From NCBI RefSeq assembly GCF_036812735.1, contig NZ_CP117523.1, positions 2,542,001 to 2,606,000 on the forward strand: 64,000 bases of DNA, in the 5' to 3' direction. The translations under genes were made by a program, and so were the position numbers. This DNA is from Terrisporobacter glycolicus ATCC 14880 = DSM 1288. GTDB taxonomy: Bacteria > Bacillota > Clostridia > Peptostreptococcales > Peptostreptococcaceae. Each line of letters starts with the position of its first letter. Within the stretch, counting starts at the first letter, position 1. Positions 43,974 through 53,300 of the stretch are shown one piece after another. The notes under the pieces were generated by a model. That model was not told the origin of the DNA. It ran no database searches and worked only from the letters and a program-made list of their open reading frames with translations.

Positions 43974-45683
43974 CTATATTATCATTTTCATATAACTTTT
44001 ATTAATTGCATTCATTAGTGCATTAATTGCTGCTGTATTTATATTTTCTGAAATTCCCACACCAAAGTATGGTTCATTACCTTCTTCTATTTCCACATAA
44101 GCCACACCTTTTGCATGGGATCCATCACTTAAAGCATGCTCATAGTAATTTTTAAATTTGTAATTTTTAAGTTCTTTTTGTTTTAGTGCATTGTTAAAGG
44201 CATCTATTGGTCCGTTTCCTTCACCTTTAATTACATAGTCTCCACCTTCAAAATTTATTATGGCTTCTAACTCCAATATATTATTTTCAGCACAGTTTTT
44301 AATATCATATACATCTGAGTTTACAGAGTTAATTCTGTATTTTTTAAGTTTGTATGGTGTGGCTATATCTATATACCACTCATTAAATAAGTCATAAATT
44401 TCCTTAGGTGACAATTCCTTACCCCTTTTATCTGACGATTGCTTAACTACTCTACCAAAGTATTTATGCATATTTTTAGGAATATTGAAACCAAATTCAT
44501 TTTCCATAATGTAGATTGCCCCACCTTTCCCTGATTGAGAATTAATTCTTATAATTTCTGTGTATTCTCTTCCTAAATCATGAGGATCAATTGGCAAATA
44601 AGGCACTTTCCACTCATATTCTTTTCTTTCATCTCTTGCTTTCATGCCTTTTCTTATGGCATCTTGATGAGAACCAGAAAAAGCACAAAATACCAAGCCT
44701 CCAGCATAAGGATGACGAACATGAACATCAAGTTTTGTACATTTTTTATAAATATCTGTTATATCACTAATATTACTAAAATCAAGTTCAGGGTTTATAC
44801 CATTAGAATACATATTCATTGCAGTTGTAATTATATCCAGGTTACCTGTTCTCTCCCCATTTCCAAATAATGTTCCTTCTATTCTGTCAGCTCCAGCTAA
44901 AAGCCCCAACTCACAAGCTGCCACAGAAGTTCCTCTATCATTATGTGGATGTAAACTTATGATTACACATTCTCTATTTTTCACAGTATTACTAAACCAT
45001 TCAATTTGATCTGCATAAAGGTTCGGTGTTGTCATCTCCACAGTTGAAGGTAAATTTATAATCATTTTATTTTCTGGTGTTGGCTTCCAAACATCCATGA
45101 CAGCTTCACAAATTTCTAATGCATAATCCATTTCTGTTCCTGTAAAGCTTTCTGGGGAATATTCATATTGAAAGTTAATTTCAGCATATTTTTTTGCTTC
45201 TCTATTAAAAATTTCAGCTCCTTCAACTGCAATATCTATAATTTCTTCTTTACTTTTATTAAACACCACATCTCTTTGAAGTATGGATGTAGAATTATAT
45301 AAATGAACAATTGCTTTTTTACATCCTTTTAATGCTTCAAAAGTTTTTACTATTAGGTGTTCCCTTGACTGTGTTAATACTTGAACTGTTACATCATCTG
45401 GTATTAAATTTTCATCTATTAATTTTCTTAGAAAATCATATTCAGTTTGTGATGCTGATGGAAAACCTATTTCAACTTCCTTAAATCCAACTTCCAATAA
45501 CATATTAAACATTTCTATTTTTTCATCTACACTCATGGGAATTGGTAAAGATTGATTACCATCTCTTAAATCTACACTACACCAAATTGGTGCACTAACT
45601 ATTTCATTATCAGGCCACTCTCTATTTTTAAAGTTTTTTGGCTGAAAATTAGGTCTTTTATACTTTTTACAATCAAAGTTCAT
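43974..45683 (-). CDS. leuA: 2-isopropylmalate synthase (LeuA2 type)
   Basis: 569 aa from the ATG at 45683 (GGGGGG). TIM-barrel catalytic domain with SVDLRDGNQSL and HPHNDRGTS metal ligands, then an LeuA allosteric dimer domain at the C-terminal end (~430-569). The long LeuA2 form, with the LRDGNQ variant, is common in Firmicutes. Condenses acetyl-CoA and 2-ketoisovalerate; feedback by leucine is expected. First gene of the operon, behind a leucine T-box. Confidence 0.95.
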   Translation of the reverse strand: MNFDCKKYKRPNFQPKNFKNREWPDNEIVSAPIWCSVDLRDGNQSLPIPMSVDEKIEMFNMLLEVGFKEVEIGFPSASQTEYDFLRKLIDENLIPDDVTVQVLTQSREHLIVKTFEALKGCKKAIVHLYNSTSILQRDVVFNKSKEEIIDIAVEGAEIFNREAKKYAEINFQYEYSPESFTGTEMDYALEICEAVMDVWKPTPENKMIINLPSTVEMTTPNLYADQIEWFSNTVKNRECVIISLHPHNDRGTSVAACELGLLAGADRIEGTLFGNGERTGNLDIITTAMNMYSNGINPELDFSNISDITDIYKKCTKLDVHVRHPYAGGLVFCAFSGSHQDAIRKGMKARDERKEYEWKVPYLPIDPHDLGREYTEIIRINSQSGKGGAIYIMENEFGFNIPKNMHKYFGRVVKQSSDKRGKELSPKEIYDLFNEWYIDIATPYKLKKYRINSVNSDVYDIKNCAENNILELEAIINFEGGDYVIKGEGNGPIDAFNNALKQKELKNYKFKNYYEHALSDGSHAKGVAYVEIEEGNEPYFGVGISENINTAAINALMNAINKSYMKMII

Positions 45684-45810
45684 ATCAAATCCCCCCCTTA
45701 TTTTTAAATAAAACTTCACTACTTTTTAATTACTTTAAAATTTAATTCTTGTACATTGTATCCAAAATATAAATATACTTCTCATAAATTTTTAAATATT
45801 TCTAGAAATA

Positions 45811-46046
45811 AAAAACCTCGTCTCTAAATATTTAGAGACGAGGTTTAACTCTCGCGGTACCACTCTAGTTAACTTAAATAAGTTCACTTTACAATAATCC
45901 TAAAGATTATTCATCCTATAACGTAGATCTACGGTTTACTTTTCGTAAACAGCTCCTAGACAAGTTCATAACAATCCACTACCAAATTCCACCAACCTTT
46001 GGCTCTCTATAAGCTTCAGTATTCTTACTACTCCTATTCTTAGCTT
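45811..46046 (-). promoter_or_regulatory. Leucine T-box leader
   Basis: A T-box riboswitch of ~235 nt. From the minus strand: Stem I with AGAGAGCC and the specifier region GAACUUGUCUAGG, where CUU (Leu) is followed by a purine; the T-box core GGUACCGCGAG that pairs with the tRNA acceptor end; and a terminator stem CCUCGUCUCUAAA/UUUAGAGACGAGG plus T-run. Uncharged tRNA-Leu would favour antitermination and leuA transcription. Confidence 0.9.
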
Positions 46047-46265
46047 TTTAATTATTTAACTTATTAGTAATAATATACTAGAGTCAAACTAACGTTAATA
46101 TATTTTTTAGAATTTTCTAAATTTTTAATTTTATTAAGATTACAGCTTCAAAAAAATTTTCAATTATTGTATTTATTTATATTTAGGGGAATTAATATTC
46201 TTTCTGTTTAATAATATATATAAAGGGTTGTAGAATAGTAAATTATCATGGAAGGAGATTATGAA

Positions 46266-46628
46266 ATGGATGACATATACAAAGATGCTCATAAAATGGC
46301 AAAATCTATTTATGAGGAGTACAAAGACGTAGATTACAAACTCCAATTTCAATTATGTTTGTCTTACCTTTCTGATAAAAAAATTAATGAGAGAATCCAA
46401 GAAATTTTAGCCGAAGTAAAAATAAACGAAGAAGAAGCAAGAATATTAGAAAAAGTTGAATTTTACTATAAAAATTTTTTCAAAAGTAACGAAAACCTTA
46501 AGTTTAGACTTTGGCAAAGACAAGATAAAAGAAGAGTCTATTTATCTGCATCATACATTATAGGTAAGCCATATGTAGACTTGATAAGCCACAAATTATT
46601 TGATAGAAAAGAAGTTAAGAAATTCTAA
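46266..46628 (+). CDS. Unrecognised 120-aa protein
   Basis: Start at ATG 46266 behind AAGGAG; an upstream ATG at 46248 lacks a ribosome site. Helical (DIYKDAHKMAKSIYEEYKDVDYK) and Lys-rich with a basic C-terminal third (LWQRQDKRRVYLSASYIIGKPYVDLI). No membrane segment. Divergent from the leucine T-box. Function unknown. Confidence 0.7.
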   Translation: MDDIYKDAHKMAKSIYEEYKDVDYKLQFQLCLSYLSDKKINERIQEILAEVKINEEEARILEKVEFYYKNFFKSNENLKFRLWQRQDKRRVYLSASYIIGKPYVDLISHKLFDRKEVKKF

Positions 46629-46630
46629 TA

Positions 46631-46672
46631 AAAAGGTGATATCGTACTAAAAATAGTGCGATACACTTTTTT
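46631..46672 (+). terminator. Terminator after the 120-aa gene
   Basis: ATCGTACT pairs with AGTGCGAT and is followed by ACACTTTTTT. Confidence 0.7.
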
Positions 46673-46696
46673 ATTTTGAAATATACTAAATAATAC

Positions 46697-46735
46697 AAAA
46701 AACTGCAATACAAACTTTTAATCACTTGTAATGCA
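46697..46735 (-). terminator. Terminator of the thiol-redox operon
   Basis: CTGCAATACAA pairs with TTGTAATGCAG beyond the CcdA-TlpA stop; T-run on the minus strand. Confidence 0.75.
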
Positions 46736-46760
46736 GCTCTATTATTTCTTCTTAAGAACT

Positions 46761-47942
46761 TTACTTTCCAGACTCAATGAGAGCTTTCATAGTCTCTTTA
46801 TTCATTGCCCCTGGAACATATTGAATTATATAACCATTTTTATCTATTATAAACGTAGATGGAAATGAACTTATTCCATATTGATATATTTGACTTCCAC
46901 CTTCATCAAATAACGTAGGGAAAGTATGGCCTTCTTCATCTAAAAACTTTTCTATTTCCTCTTGGCTACCTTCACTACCAACATTCGGTGATGCTACACC
47001 AAGTATTACTACATCATCCTTATTTTTATTGTATTCTTTGTATAATTCTTCTATATATGGCATCTCTCCTCTACACGGAGGACACCATGTTGCCCAAAAG
47101 TTTAAGAATACAGTCTTACCTTTATAATCACTAAGTTTATGCTCTTTTCCATATTGATCATATAAAGTAAAATCTAAAGCTTCTACCTTTTTAGCATCTT
47201 CTTGCGCAGTTGTACTTTGACTACTTTCTGATTTATTTTGATTTTCCATTTTAGAAGTATTTAAGTTATTAGTAAATCCACCTGAAAACATTACTAATCC
47301 TGATATAATAAGTATTAACCCACCAAATTTTTTTATCGTGTCCATATGATTTTTTACTTTATCTATTTTATTTATAAGTTTATTGTAGAATAAAGACATT
47401 AAGATAAACGGTGAAATAAATCCTATAGTATATATTCCTATTAATAAGTAAGAGAATGAACTGCTATTTGAACTAGAAGACATAATCAGCACAGAGGCAA
47501 GTATCGGTCCTATACATGGAGTCCATCCAAAACTAAAAGTAAAGCCTAGTAAAAATGATGATATTGGATTCATTTTTTTAGCTTTCATTTGGAATCTTTT
47601 TTCTTTATTTAAAAAGTTCACTTTTATTATATTCATGTAGAATAGACCCATAAAAACTATAATAGCTCCACCTATCATTGTAATTAAATTTTTATTTGCA
47701 CTAAAGAATGAACTAAGCACATTTACTGATGATCCTAATATAAAAAATGTTGTTGAAATTCCGAGTGTAAAGAACAGGGTATTTCTAAATAAGGAACTTG
47801 TAACAAAACTTCCTTTTTTCATATTTTCAATGCTGCTATTTGATAGCATACTTAAATATATTGGTAATATTGGTAATATACACGGTGATAAGAAGGATAA
47901 TAATCCTTCTATAAACACCACTACTAAATTTAACTTCTCCAT
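46761..47942 (-). CDS. CcdA-TlpA fusion (membrane thiol reductase with thioredoxin domain)
   Basis: 393 aa. Residues 1-225: six or so membrane segments of CcdA/DsbD type, with both conserved Cys (FLSPCILPILP, ~21, and FGWTPCIGPIL). Residues ~230-260 are a Ser/Asn linker. Residues ~250-393 are a TlpA/ResA thioredoxin domain with WCPPC (~285). It carries electrons from a cytoplasmic reductase across the membrane to external thiols in one polypeptide. Last of a leftward operon after thioredoxin reductase and NlpC/P60, which supplies a cytoplasmic electron source in cis. Confidence 0.88.
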   Translation of the reverse strand: MEKLNLVVVFIEGLLSFLSPCILPILPIYLSMLSNSSIENMKKGSFVTSSLFRNTLFFTLGISTTFFILGSSVNVLSSFFSANKNLITMIGGAIIVFMGLFYMNIIKVNFLNKEKRFQMKAKKMNPISSFLLGFTFSFGWTPCIGPILASVLIMSSSSNSSSFSYLLIGIYTIGFISPFILMSLFYNKLINKIDKVKNHMDTIKKFGGLILIISGLVMFSGGFTNNLNTSKMENQNKSESSQSTTAQEDAKKVEALDFTLYDQYGKEHKLSDYKGKTVFLNFWATWCPPCRGEMPYIEELYKEYNKNKDDVVILGVASPNVGSEGSQEEIEKFLDEEGHTFPTLFDEGGSQIYQYGISSFPSTFIIDKNGYIIQYVPGAMNKETMKALIESGK

Positions 47943-47979
47943 TAATAATCCCCCTAAATTTTGTTTTTTATATTTCTAT

Positions 47980-48855
47980 CTATTCTTTGTTTCTTTCTTC
48001 TATCCTTTTCTTGTCTAAATATGAAATTGCACTTAATACAGCTGTTTGTCCTTGTCCTGCTGATTTTAAATATTGATATGGCTTACCCGCACAATCTCCT
48101 GCAGCATACAAACCGGCAATATTTGTTTTCATATCCTTATCACATTTTATGTGTGGTCCATCTACTTCCACTCCTGGAACCATATATTTAGGCGATACGC
48201 TATCTTTTATTACAAAAATACCATCTATGTCTAATTCTTGATTTCTAAGTACTAATTTATTTGCTAGTTTGTCACCTTTTATTTCAACAGGTCTATCTTC
48301 TATTATTTTTATACTTTCATTAAGATTATTTGTCATTTTGTATGTTGGTATATAATACACTTCACTTGCTATTTCGCTTAAAAAATTAGCATCTTCTTCT
48401 CCTTCATGATTGCTACCTATAATTGCAACCTTTTTATTTCTATAAAGCGCTGCATCACAAGTAGCACAGTATCCTACACCTTTACCTAAGTACTTTTCTT
48501 CACCTCTAATCATTTTTCCATATTCCACACCAGTAGCTAGTACAACAGTCGTTGCTTCATACATATCCTCTCCACTAACTAAAGTAAAATAATCCCCCAT
48601 GCTGTAAATATTATTTATTCTTTTTTCTGTTATTTTTACACCCATACTTTTCACATGCGAAATAAATTTATCCTTTAGCTGAACACCCGTTATTTCTTCA
48701 AATCCTAAATAATTTTCTATTGAGGGTGCTTTTGTTATTTTTACACTCGCATTATCATTCCCAAATAATATTATATTTTTATTTCTAATTTTTGCATTTA
48801 TTGATGCTGCTAATCCAGCTGGTCCACTTCCTACTATTGCTATATCGTATCTCAT
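47980..48855 (-). CDS. Thioredoxin-reductase-like flavoprotein lacking NADPH motif
   Basis: 291 aa from the ATG at 48855 (AGGAGG). FAD site VGSGPAGLAAS and GLYAAGDCAGK, redox CxxC GYCATCD (~131). The usual NADPH signature GGGDSAxEE is replaced by IIGSNHEGEEDA, and HRRxxFRA is absent. It therefore resembles ferredoxin-dependent flavin thioredoxin reductases of clostridia, or another electron donor is used. In an operon with the CcdA-TlpA fusion, which it could feed. Confidence 0.82.
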   Translation of the reverse strand: MRYDIAIVGSGPAGLAASINAKIRNKNIILFGNDNASVKITKAPSIENYLGFEEITGVQLKDKFISHVKSMGVKITEKRINNIYSMGDYFTLVSGEDMYEATTVVLATGVEYGKMIRGEEKYLGKGVGYCATCDAALYRNKKVAIIGSNHEGEEDANFLSEIASEVYYIPTYKMTNNLNESIKIIEDRPVEIKGDKLANKLVLRNQELDIDGIFVIKDSVSPKYMVPGVEVDGPHIKCDKDMKTNIAGLYAAGDCAGKPYQYLKSAGQGQTAVLSAISYLDKKRIEERNKE

Positions 48856-48892
48856 TTTTTTCCTCCTAATAATTTTGTTATTAATTCTGTTA

Positions 48893-49804
48893 TTATAATA
48901 TCCTTTTAGCTCCAACATAAACGCTCTTCCAGTAGCTATTGTTTATATCAACTTTTTTTACAACACTCTTAGAATTTGGGGCATGTATCATTTGACCATT
49001 TCCTACATAAATTCCTACATGTGTTACTTGTCCATCTGAAGCTGTACTTGAAAATATCAAATCTCCTGGCTGTAAATTGGATTTACTTACTGTCTTACCT
49101 ATTTTGTACTGATCCCTAGATACTCTTGGAGTTTGTATTTTATGTTTTCCAAATATATAATGTACTAAACCTGAACAGTCAAAACTATTTGGACCTTCTG
49201 CTCCCCATACATAAGGCTTACCTAACTGTTCATGAGCCATTTTTACTATGGACTGTACTTTTTGAACATTAGTACTTGATTCAGGGTTTGAAGTAGATCC
49301 TGTATAAATAGATATATAATCTCCACTTGTCCATCCAATAATTCCATTCGATAGTTTTACTTTGTACCATCCATTACTTTTTTCTAATAAATTTACTATC
49401 TCGTTATTTCTTAATTTTGCAACTACTGCATAATCGGTAGAAGGACCTTTTCTTACATTAAGACTGCCATTTACTTTTATTTGTCCTTTTTTTCCTTCCA
49501 TATTTATGCTATTGTCTGAACTTGCATTATTCTCATTTATATTTATATATTGTGAACTACCATAACCAGTTGTTCCATTAGATAACTTTACCTTATACCA
49601 CCCATCTTTTTTGCCTAATATTTGTAACTTGTTACCTAATTTAACTTGAGTAATTATAGTATAACTAGTGCTTGGTCCATTTCTTATATTTAAAACACTA
49701 GTATTTACTATTCCTTCTTGATTATCAGCATATACGCTTGATATGGATATTACCGTCCCCATTATTGTTAATCCTGTCATTACTTTTGTGCCTCTTATCA
49801 TCAT
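48893..49804 (-). CDS. NlpC/P60 peptidase with two SH3b domains
   Basis: 303 aa with a signal peptide (TGLTIMGTVISISSVYA), SH3b domains at ~32-95 and ~108-170 (each VLNIRNGPSTSY or LNVRKGPSTDY with GWYKVKLSNG), and an NlpC/P60 domain with catalytic NSFDCSGLVHYIFG, then HVGIYVGNGQMIHAPNS. A secreted gamma-D-Glu-diaminopimelate endopeptidase of cell-wall remodelling. First gene of the operon with the reductase and the CcdA-TlpA protein. Confidence 0.9.
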   Translation of the reverse strand: MMIRGTKVMTGLTIMGTVISISSVYADNQEGIVNTSVLNIRNGPSTSYTIITQVKLGNKLQILGKKDGWYKVKLSNGTTGYGSSQYININENNASSDNSINMEGKKGQIKVNGSLNVRKGPSTDYAVVAKLRNNEIVNLLEKSNGWYKVKLSNGIIGWTSGDYISIYTGSTSNPESSTNVQKVQSIVKMAHEQLGKPYVWGAEGPNSFDCSGLVHYIFGKHKIQTPRVSRDQYKIGKTVSKSNLQPGDLIFSSTASDGQVTHVGIYVGNGQMIHAPNSKSVVKKVDINNSYWKSVYVGAKRIL

Positions 49805-49813
49805 CTCTCTCCT

Positions 49814-49859
49814 ATGTTATATTATATATAAGATTATGAAATCTTATATATAATATAAC
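49814..49859. repeat. 20-bp perfect inverted repeat in the NlpC operon leader
   Basis: Arms at 49814-49833 and 49840-49859 are exact inverses around the loop TATGAA. AT-rich; it overlaps the predicted -10 and the transcript start. It may form a 5' hairpin or a binding site. Confidence 0.7.
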
Positions 49860-49874
49860 AAAAGTGAAAAATAC

Positions 49875-49899
49875 CATCAATTAGGCACTTTTTTGTAAC
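49875..49899 (-). promoter_or_regulatory. Shared operator and -35 of the NlpC-TrxR-CcdA operon
   Basis: Reading on the minus strand, GTTACAAAAAAGTGCCTA runs into -35 TTGATG; TATATT follows at 18 bp. The same 24-base element, with one difference, precedes the cystine-type symporter (51364-51387). Confidence 0.65.
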
Positions 49900-49936
49900 C
49901 TTATCATACAAAATCAAAATTAATCTTTCTTTTTAT

Positions 49937-51301
49937 TTATTCTTTTTTATTAATTTTATTCAATGATTTTGCAACTACTACTGTAGATGTCATACTTCCA
50001 TTTACATTAAGCATTGTACGTCCCATATCTAATATTGGATCTATTGCTAATATTCCGCCTGCATATGGGAAAAAAGCTCCCATACCAACACCTGAAATTA
50101 CTACAGAGACAGCCATAGCTGCCGTTCCTGGTATTCCAGCTATTCCCAAAGAACTTATGGTAATTACTATTATTAGCATTACATAGAAGCTAAAATCCAT
50201 CTGTGTACCCGACATATGTGCAATAGTTACAGCCATTAAAGCTGGGTAAATACCTGCACATCCATTCATACCCATATTCGAACCTAAACTCGTAACAAAG
50301 CTTGCTATTCCTTCATCAATTTTTAAGTTTTCTGTTAAAGATTCAACTGTTACAGGTAATGTACCTACACTTGATCTGGATGTAAGTGCTAACACCAAAG
50401 CTTTAGATACACCTTTTAAGTAAGTAATAGGATTAACTCCACTTAAGGTAATTATCATTAAGTGTATTATAAACATTATTAATATACTTACATATAAAGC
50501 AATAATAAAGTCTATTACATCAAATATGGCAGAAACACCACGTCCTACTATTGCATTAGCCATCATCGCTACAACTGCATATGGCATAAATTTAATTACA
50601 GTTATTGATACACTTATAATTATTTTATAAAAAGCTTCTACAAAATCTACAAAAGGTTTAATAGCTTGAGCATGCTTGTTGTTTAATCTTTTTATTGCTA
50701 AACCTATAAAAGTCGCAAACACTACTATAGCTACTATATTAGCTTCTGCCATTGCTTGTACTGGATTTGATGGTAGTAAATTTCTTAAAGTATCTACAAC
50801 AGGTGTTATTTCTTTCATTTGATTTACAGATGATGATATTACTGTATCTGATACCCCTAGTTTAAATAAATTACCAACTATTATTCCAACTGTTGCTGCT
50901 ATGGCAGTAGTTCCAAGTAACATTCCAACAGATCTAAACGTTAACTTTCCTATATTTTCACTACTTTTTAAATTCATAATTACTCTTACTATGGATAAAA
51001 ACACTATAGGTACTACTAACATTTTTAACAAGTCCATAAATCCATATCCAAATAGACCATACCACTTGCCTACCTCGGTTAACCAAATTACTTTACTAGG
51101 ATCACTAGGGAATTTAGCCATATATTGTATTGCTACACCTAAGAATACCCCTATTATTGTTGATGATATCATTAACTTAGTAAAATCTAATTTTTTACTT
51201 AATTTTTTAAGCACAGAAAATATTATTATTAATGCTACTATTGAAATTAAAGTTAGTACATTAGTTATCATCAAAAATTGTGAAAAAAATGTAGAACTCA
51301 T
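49937..51301 (-). CDS. TcyP-like dicarboxylate/amino acid:cation symporter
   Basis: 454 aa, DAACS/SDF family with 8-10 membrane segments; conserved SRSSVGTLPVT (serine-rich re-entrant region) and NMGMNGCAGIYPAL. Closest in feature to Bacillus TcyP, an L-cystine symporter, rather than glutamate GltP. It shares its upstream operator with the redox operon, which supports a sulfur substrate. AAAGGAAG before the ATG. Confidence 0.8.
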   Translation of the reverse strand: MSSTFFSQFLMITNVLTLISIVALIIIFSVLKKLSKKLDFTKLMISSTIIGVFLGVAIQYMAKFPSDPSKVIWLTEVGKWYGLFGYGFMDLLKMLVVPIVFLSIVRVIMNLKSSENIGKLTFRSVGMLLGTTAIAATVGIIVGNLFKLGVSDTVISSSVNQMKEITPVVDTLRNLLPSNPVQAMAEANIVAIVVFATFIGLAIKRLNNKHAQAIKPFVDFVEAFYKIIISVSITVIKFMPYAVVAMMANAIVGRGVSAIFDVIDFIIALYVSILIMFIIHLMIITLSGVNPITYLKGVSKALVLALTSRSSVGTLPVTVESLTENLKIDEGIASFVTSLGSNMGMNGCAGIYPALMAVTIAHMSGTQMDFSFYVMLIIVITISSLGIAGIPGTAAMAVSVVISGVGMGAFFPYAGGILAIDPILDMGRTMLNVNGSMTSTVVVAKSLNKINKKE

Positions 51302-51363
51302 ATTTATACTTCCTTTCTTTTTATTTTTATTATGTATACACTATACTAAGAAAGGATTTTTGT

Positions 51364-51387
51364 ATCAACTAGGCACTTTTTTGTAAC
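51364..51387 (-). promoter_or_regulatory. Shared operator of the symporter gene
   Basis: Same GTTACAAAAAAGTGCCTA element as at 49876-49899, again abutting -35 (TTGATA) with TATAGT 17 bp beyond. Placed where a regulator would overlap RNA polymerase. Confidence 0.65.
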
Positions 51388-51391
51388 TATA

Positions 51392-51554
51392 TTATTTTCC
51401 ACAAGACAAATTATTATTACTCCATGAAATCATATTTTCTACAATAGGAGGTAAATTTAATCCTGATTCACTTAAATAATAAGTAGATTCTATTGTGTTA
51501 TTACTTACTTTTTTATATAACAATCAATAATTCTCCAAATCTTATTTTATTACC
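51392..51554 (-). pseudogene. Decayed HxlR-family regulator
   Basis: A C-terminal frame reads KKVSNNTIESTYYLSESGLNLPPIVENM..W, the HxlR wing and last helix. In the next frame just upstream is GNKIRFGELL, the HxlR motif that normally precedes it by ~40 residues. The middle is deleted and the N-terminus absent. It is next to the shared operators, so its functional homologue is a reasonable candidate for binding them. Confidence 0.65.
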
Positions 51555-51644
51555 CTAAAGTTCCAATATTACTTTCTTTTAATATTTTTATACCAATTTT
51601 ATTATTAATATAAAAGTTCTAAACAAAATCCATATAATAGATTT

Positions 51645-51690
51645 TAAAAAAAGAGCTATAACACCAATAATTAGTGAAATAACTCTTTTT
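51645..51690. terminator. Hairpin terminator
   Basis: AAAAAAAGAGCTAT pairs with AATAACTCTTTTT beyond the thioredoxin relic. Confidence 0.5.
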
Positions 51691-51693
51691 ACA

Positions 51694-51882
51694 TTAAATA
51701 ATTATCTTATAAATATGATTCTGTTTATCAATTAAATTATCTTTATGTATAAACCCTTCTAGTATATACATTTCTTTACCATCTTTAAATACTATTACTG
51801 TTGGAGCGGTTGATGCAACAAATTTTTCTGTTAACTCTATACTTTCATTAATATCAACTTTATATAAATCTGCTTTATCTTC
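51694..51882 (-). pseudogene. Thioredoxin C-terminal relic
   Basis: A ~62-codon open frame: YKVDINESIELTEKF, TAPTVIVFKDGKEMYILEG, typical of the second half of thioredoxin (cis-Pro in APT). The N-terminal half with CxxC is missing and the frame is closed upstream. It is a truncated gene beside the redox cluster. Confidence 0.65.
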
Positions 51883-52051
51883 CCTTTTTTATGCTTATAA
51901 TTATTACATATTTAAAAATAATGTTTTTAAATATCTTATTCCCTAAATATACAAATCATTTTTCTCATCGATTACATTTTTCAATATTAATAAGTTAAAA
52001 ATCCCCCATAAAGAATATTTAATTTCATTAGATCATTTTTAATATTTATAT

Positions 52052-53257
52052 TTATCTAATTTTCAATAATTTTCTGCTTTCTTTACAGTATCCTTTGTCT
52101 TTTATTAAACATAAGATATTATTAATTTCATATTCAGATTCTGCATAAACCATAACTGCCAATTCATCATTATCGTCAATTATGTCATATTCATCTATAC
52201 AAGCATTAATTAGAGATATTATTTCTTCTTTTCTAGGAGATTTAAATCTTAATAAAACTTGACACTTATTGTTAATTGTTTTTTCCACTTCAATTTTATC
52301 TTTTGTAAATTGATCTATATTAGCAATTCTATTGTCAAAAATATCTATAACATCTGCATAAACGGCACTACCTGTAGGTTCTTTTCCTGCTCCTTTGCCC
52401 ACAAAAGATAATTCTCCAACAGAATCTCCATTAAATACAACTATATTATATTCGTTATCTATTTGAGATAATAAGTTATCATTGTCAACAAGAACAGGTC
52501 TTACAAAACCACTAACCTTTTCATTCTTCTTCTTACTTTGGCCAACTAGCTTAATTTTGCACCCCATTTTTTTCGCATAATTAATATCCTTCATATCAAT
52601 TTTTGATATTCCTTCTAAATAAAAGTCTTTCCAATACACTCTACGATTGTAAGCCAAAGTTGATAAGATAGATAATTTTCTTGCTGCATCATATCCTTCC
52701 ACATCCGCTTCTGGATTAGCTTCTGCAAAACCTAATTCTTGAGCTTCTTTTAATACTTCATCATAAGACAAACCTTCATTGTACATTTTGCTTAAAATAA
52801 AGTTTGTTGTTCCATTTAATATGGCATACATACTATCAATAGAATTACCTTCTAAAGACTCTGTTAAAGGTTTAAGAACTGGTATTCCACCTCCGACAGA
52901 TGCTTCAAATTTAAGGCTTACATTATTTTCTTTTGCTAGCTTAACAAGTTTATCCCCATACTCTGCTAGCATATCCTTATTAGCTGTAACTACATTAATT
53001 TTGCTTTCCAATGCTCTTTTTATATATTCATATGAAGGATGTAAACCTCCCATTAATTCAACTAAAATATCAATATCTGCTTTAAATACATCCTCAATAT
53101 TTTCAGTTATTATATTTGCATATTTAGAGGATTTATATTTATTTTTATCTCTTACTAATATGCTTGTTATTTCTATATTCCTTTTATTCTTATTTCCCTC
53201 AATCATTTGTACAAGACCTTTTCCCACTGTTCCATATCCAAGTATAGCTATCTTCAT
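52052..53257 (-). CDS. hom: Homoserine dehydrogenase
   Basis: 401 aa. NAD-binding GYGTVGKGLVQ, catalytic regions VTANKDMLAEYG and LNGTTNFILSKM, PEADVEGYDAARKLSIL, and a C-terminal ACT-like domain (~330-401) for allosteric control. Reduces aspartate semialdehyde to homoserine for threonine and methionine. Transcribed behind two tandem threonine-type T-boxes. Confidence 0.96.
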   Translation of the reverse strand: MKIAILGYGTVGKGLVQMIEGNKNKRNIEITSILVRDKNKYKSSKYANIITENIEDVFKADIDILVELMGGLHPSYEYIKRALESKINVVTANKDMLAEYGDKLVKLAKENNVSLKFEASVGGGIPVLKPLTESLEGNSIDSMYAILNGTTNFILSKMYNEGLSYDEVLKEAQELGFAEANPEADVEGYDAARKLSILSTLAYNRRVYWKDFYLEGISKIDMKDINYAKKMGCKIKLVGQSKKKNEKVSGFVRPVLVDNDNLLSQIDNEYNIVVFNGDSVGELSFVGKGAGKEPTGSAVYADVIDIFDNRIANIDQFTKDKIEVEKTINNKCQVLLRFKSPRKEEIISLINACIDEYDIIDDNDELAVMVYAESEYEINNILCLIKDKGYCKESRKLLKIR

Positions 53258-53300
53258 ACTAAAACCTCCTTTTTATTTTACATAATAAATTTTTTCAATC

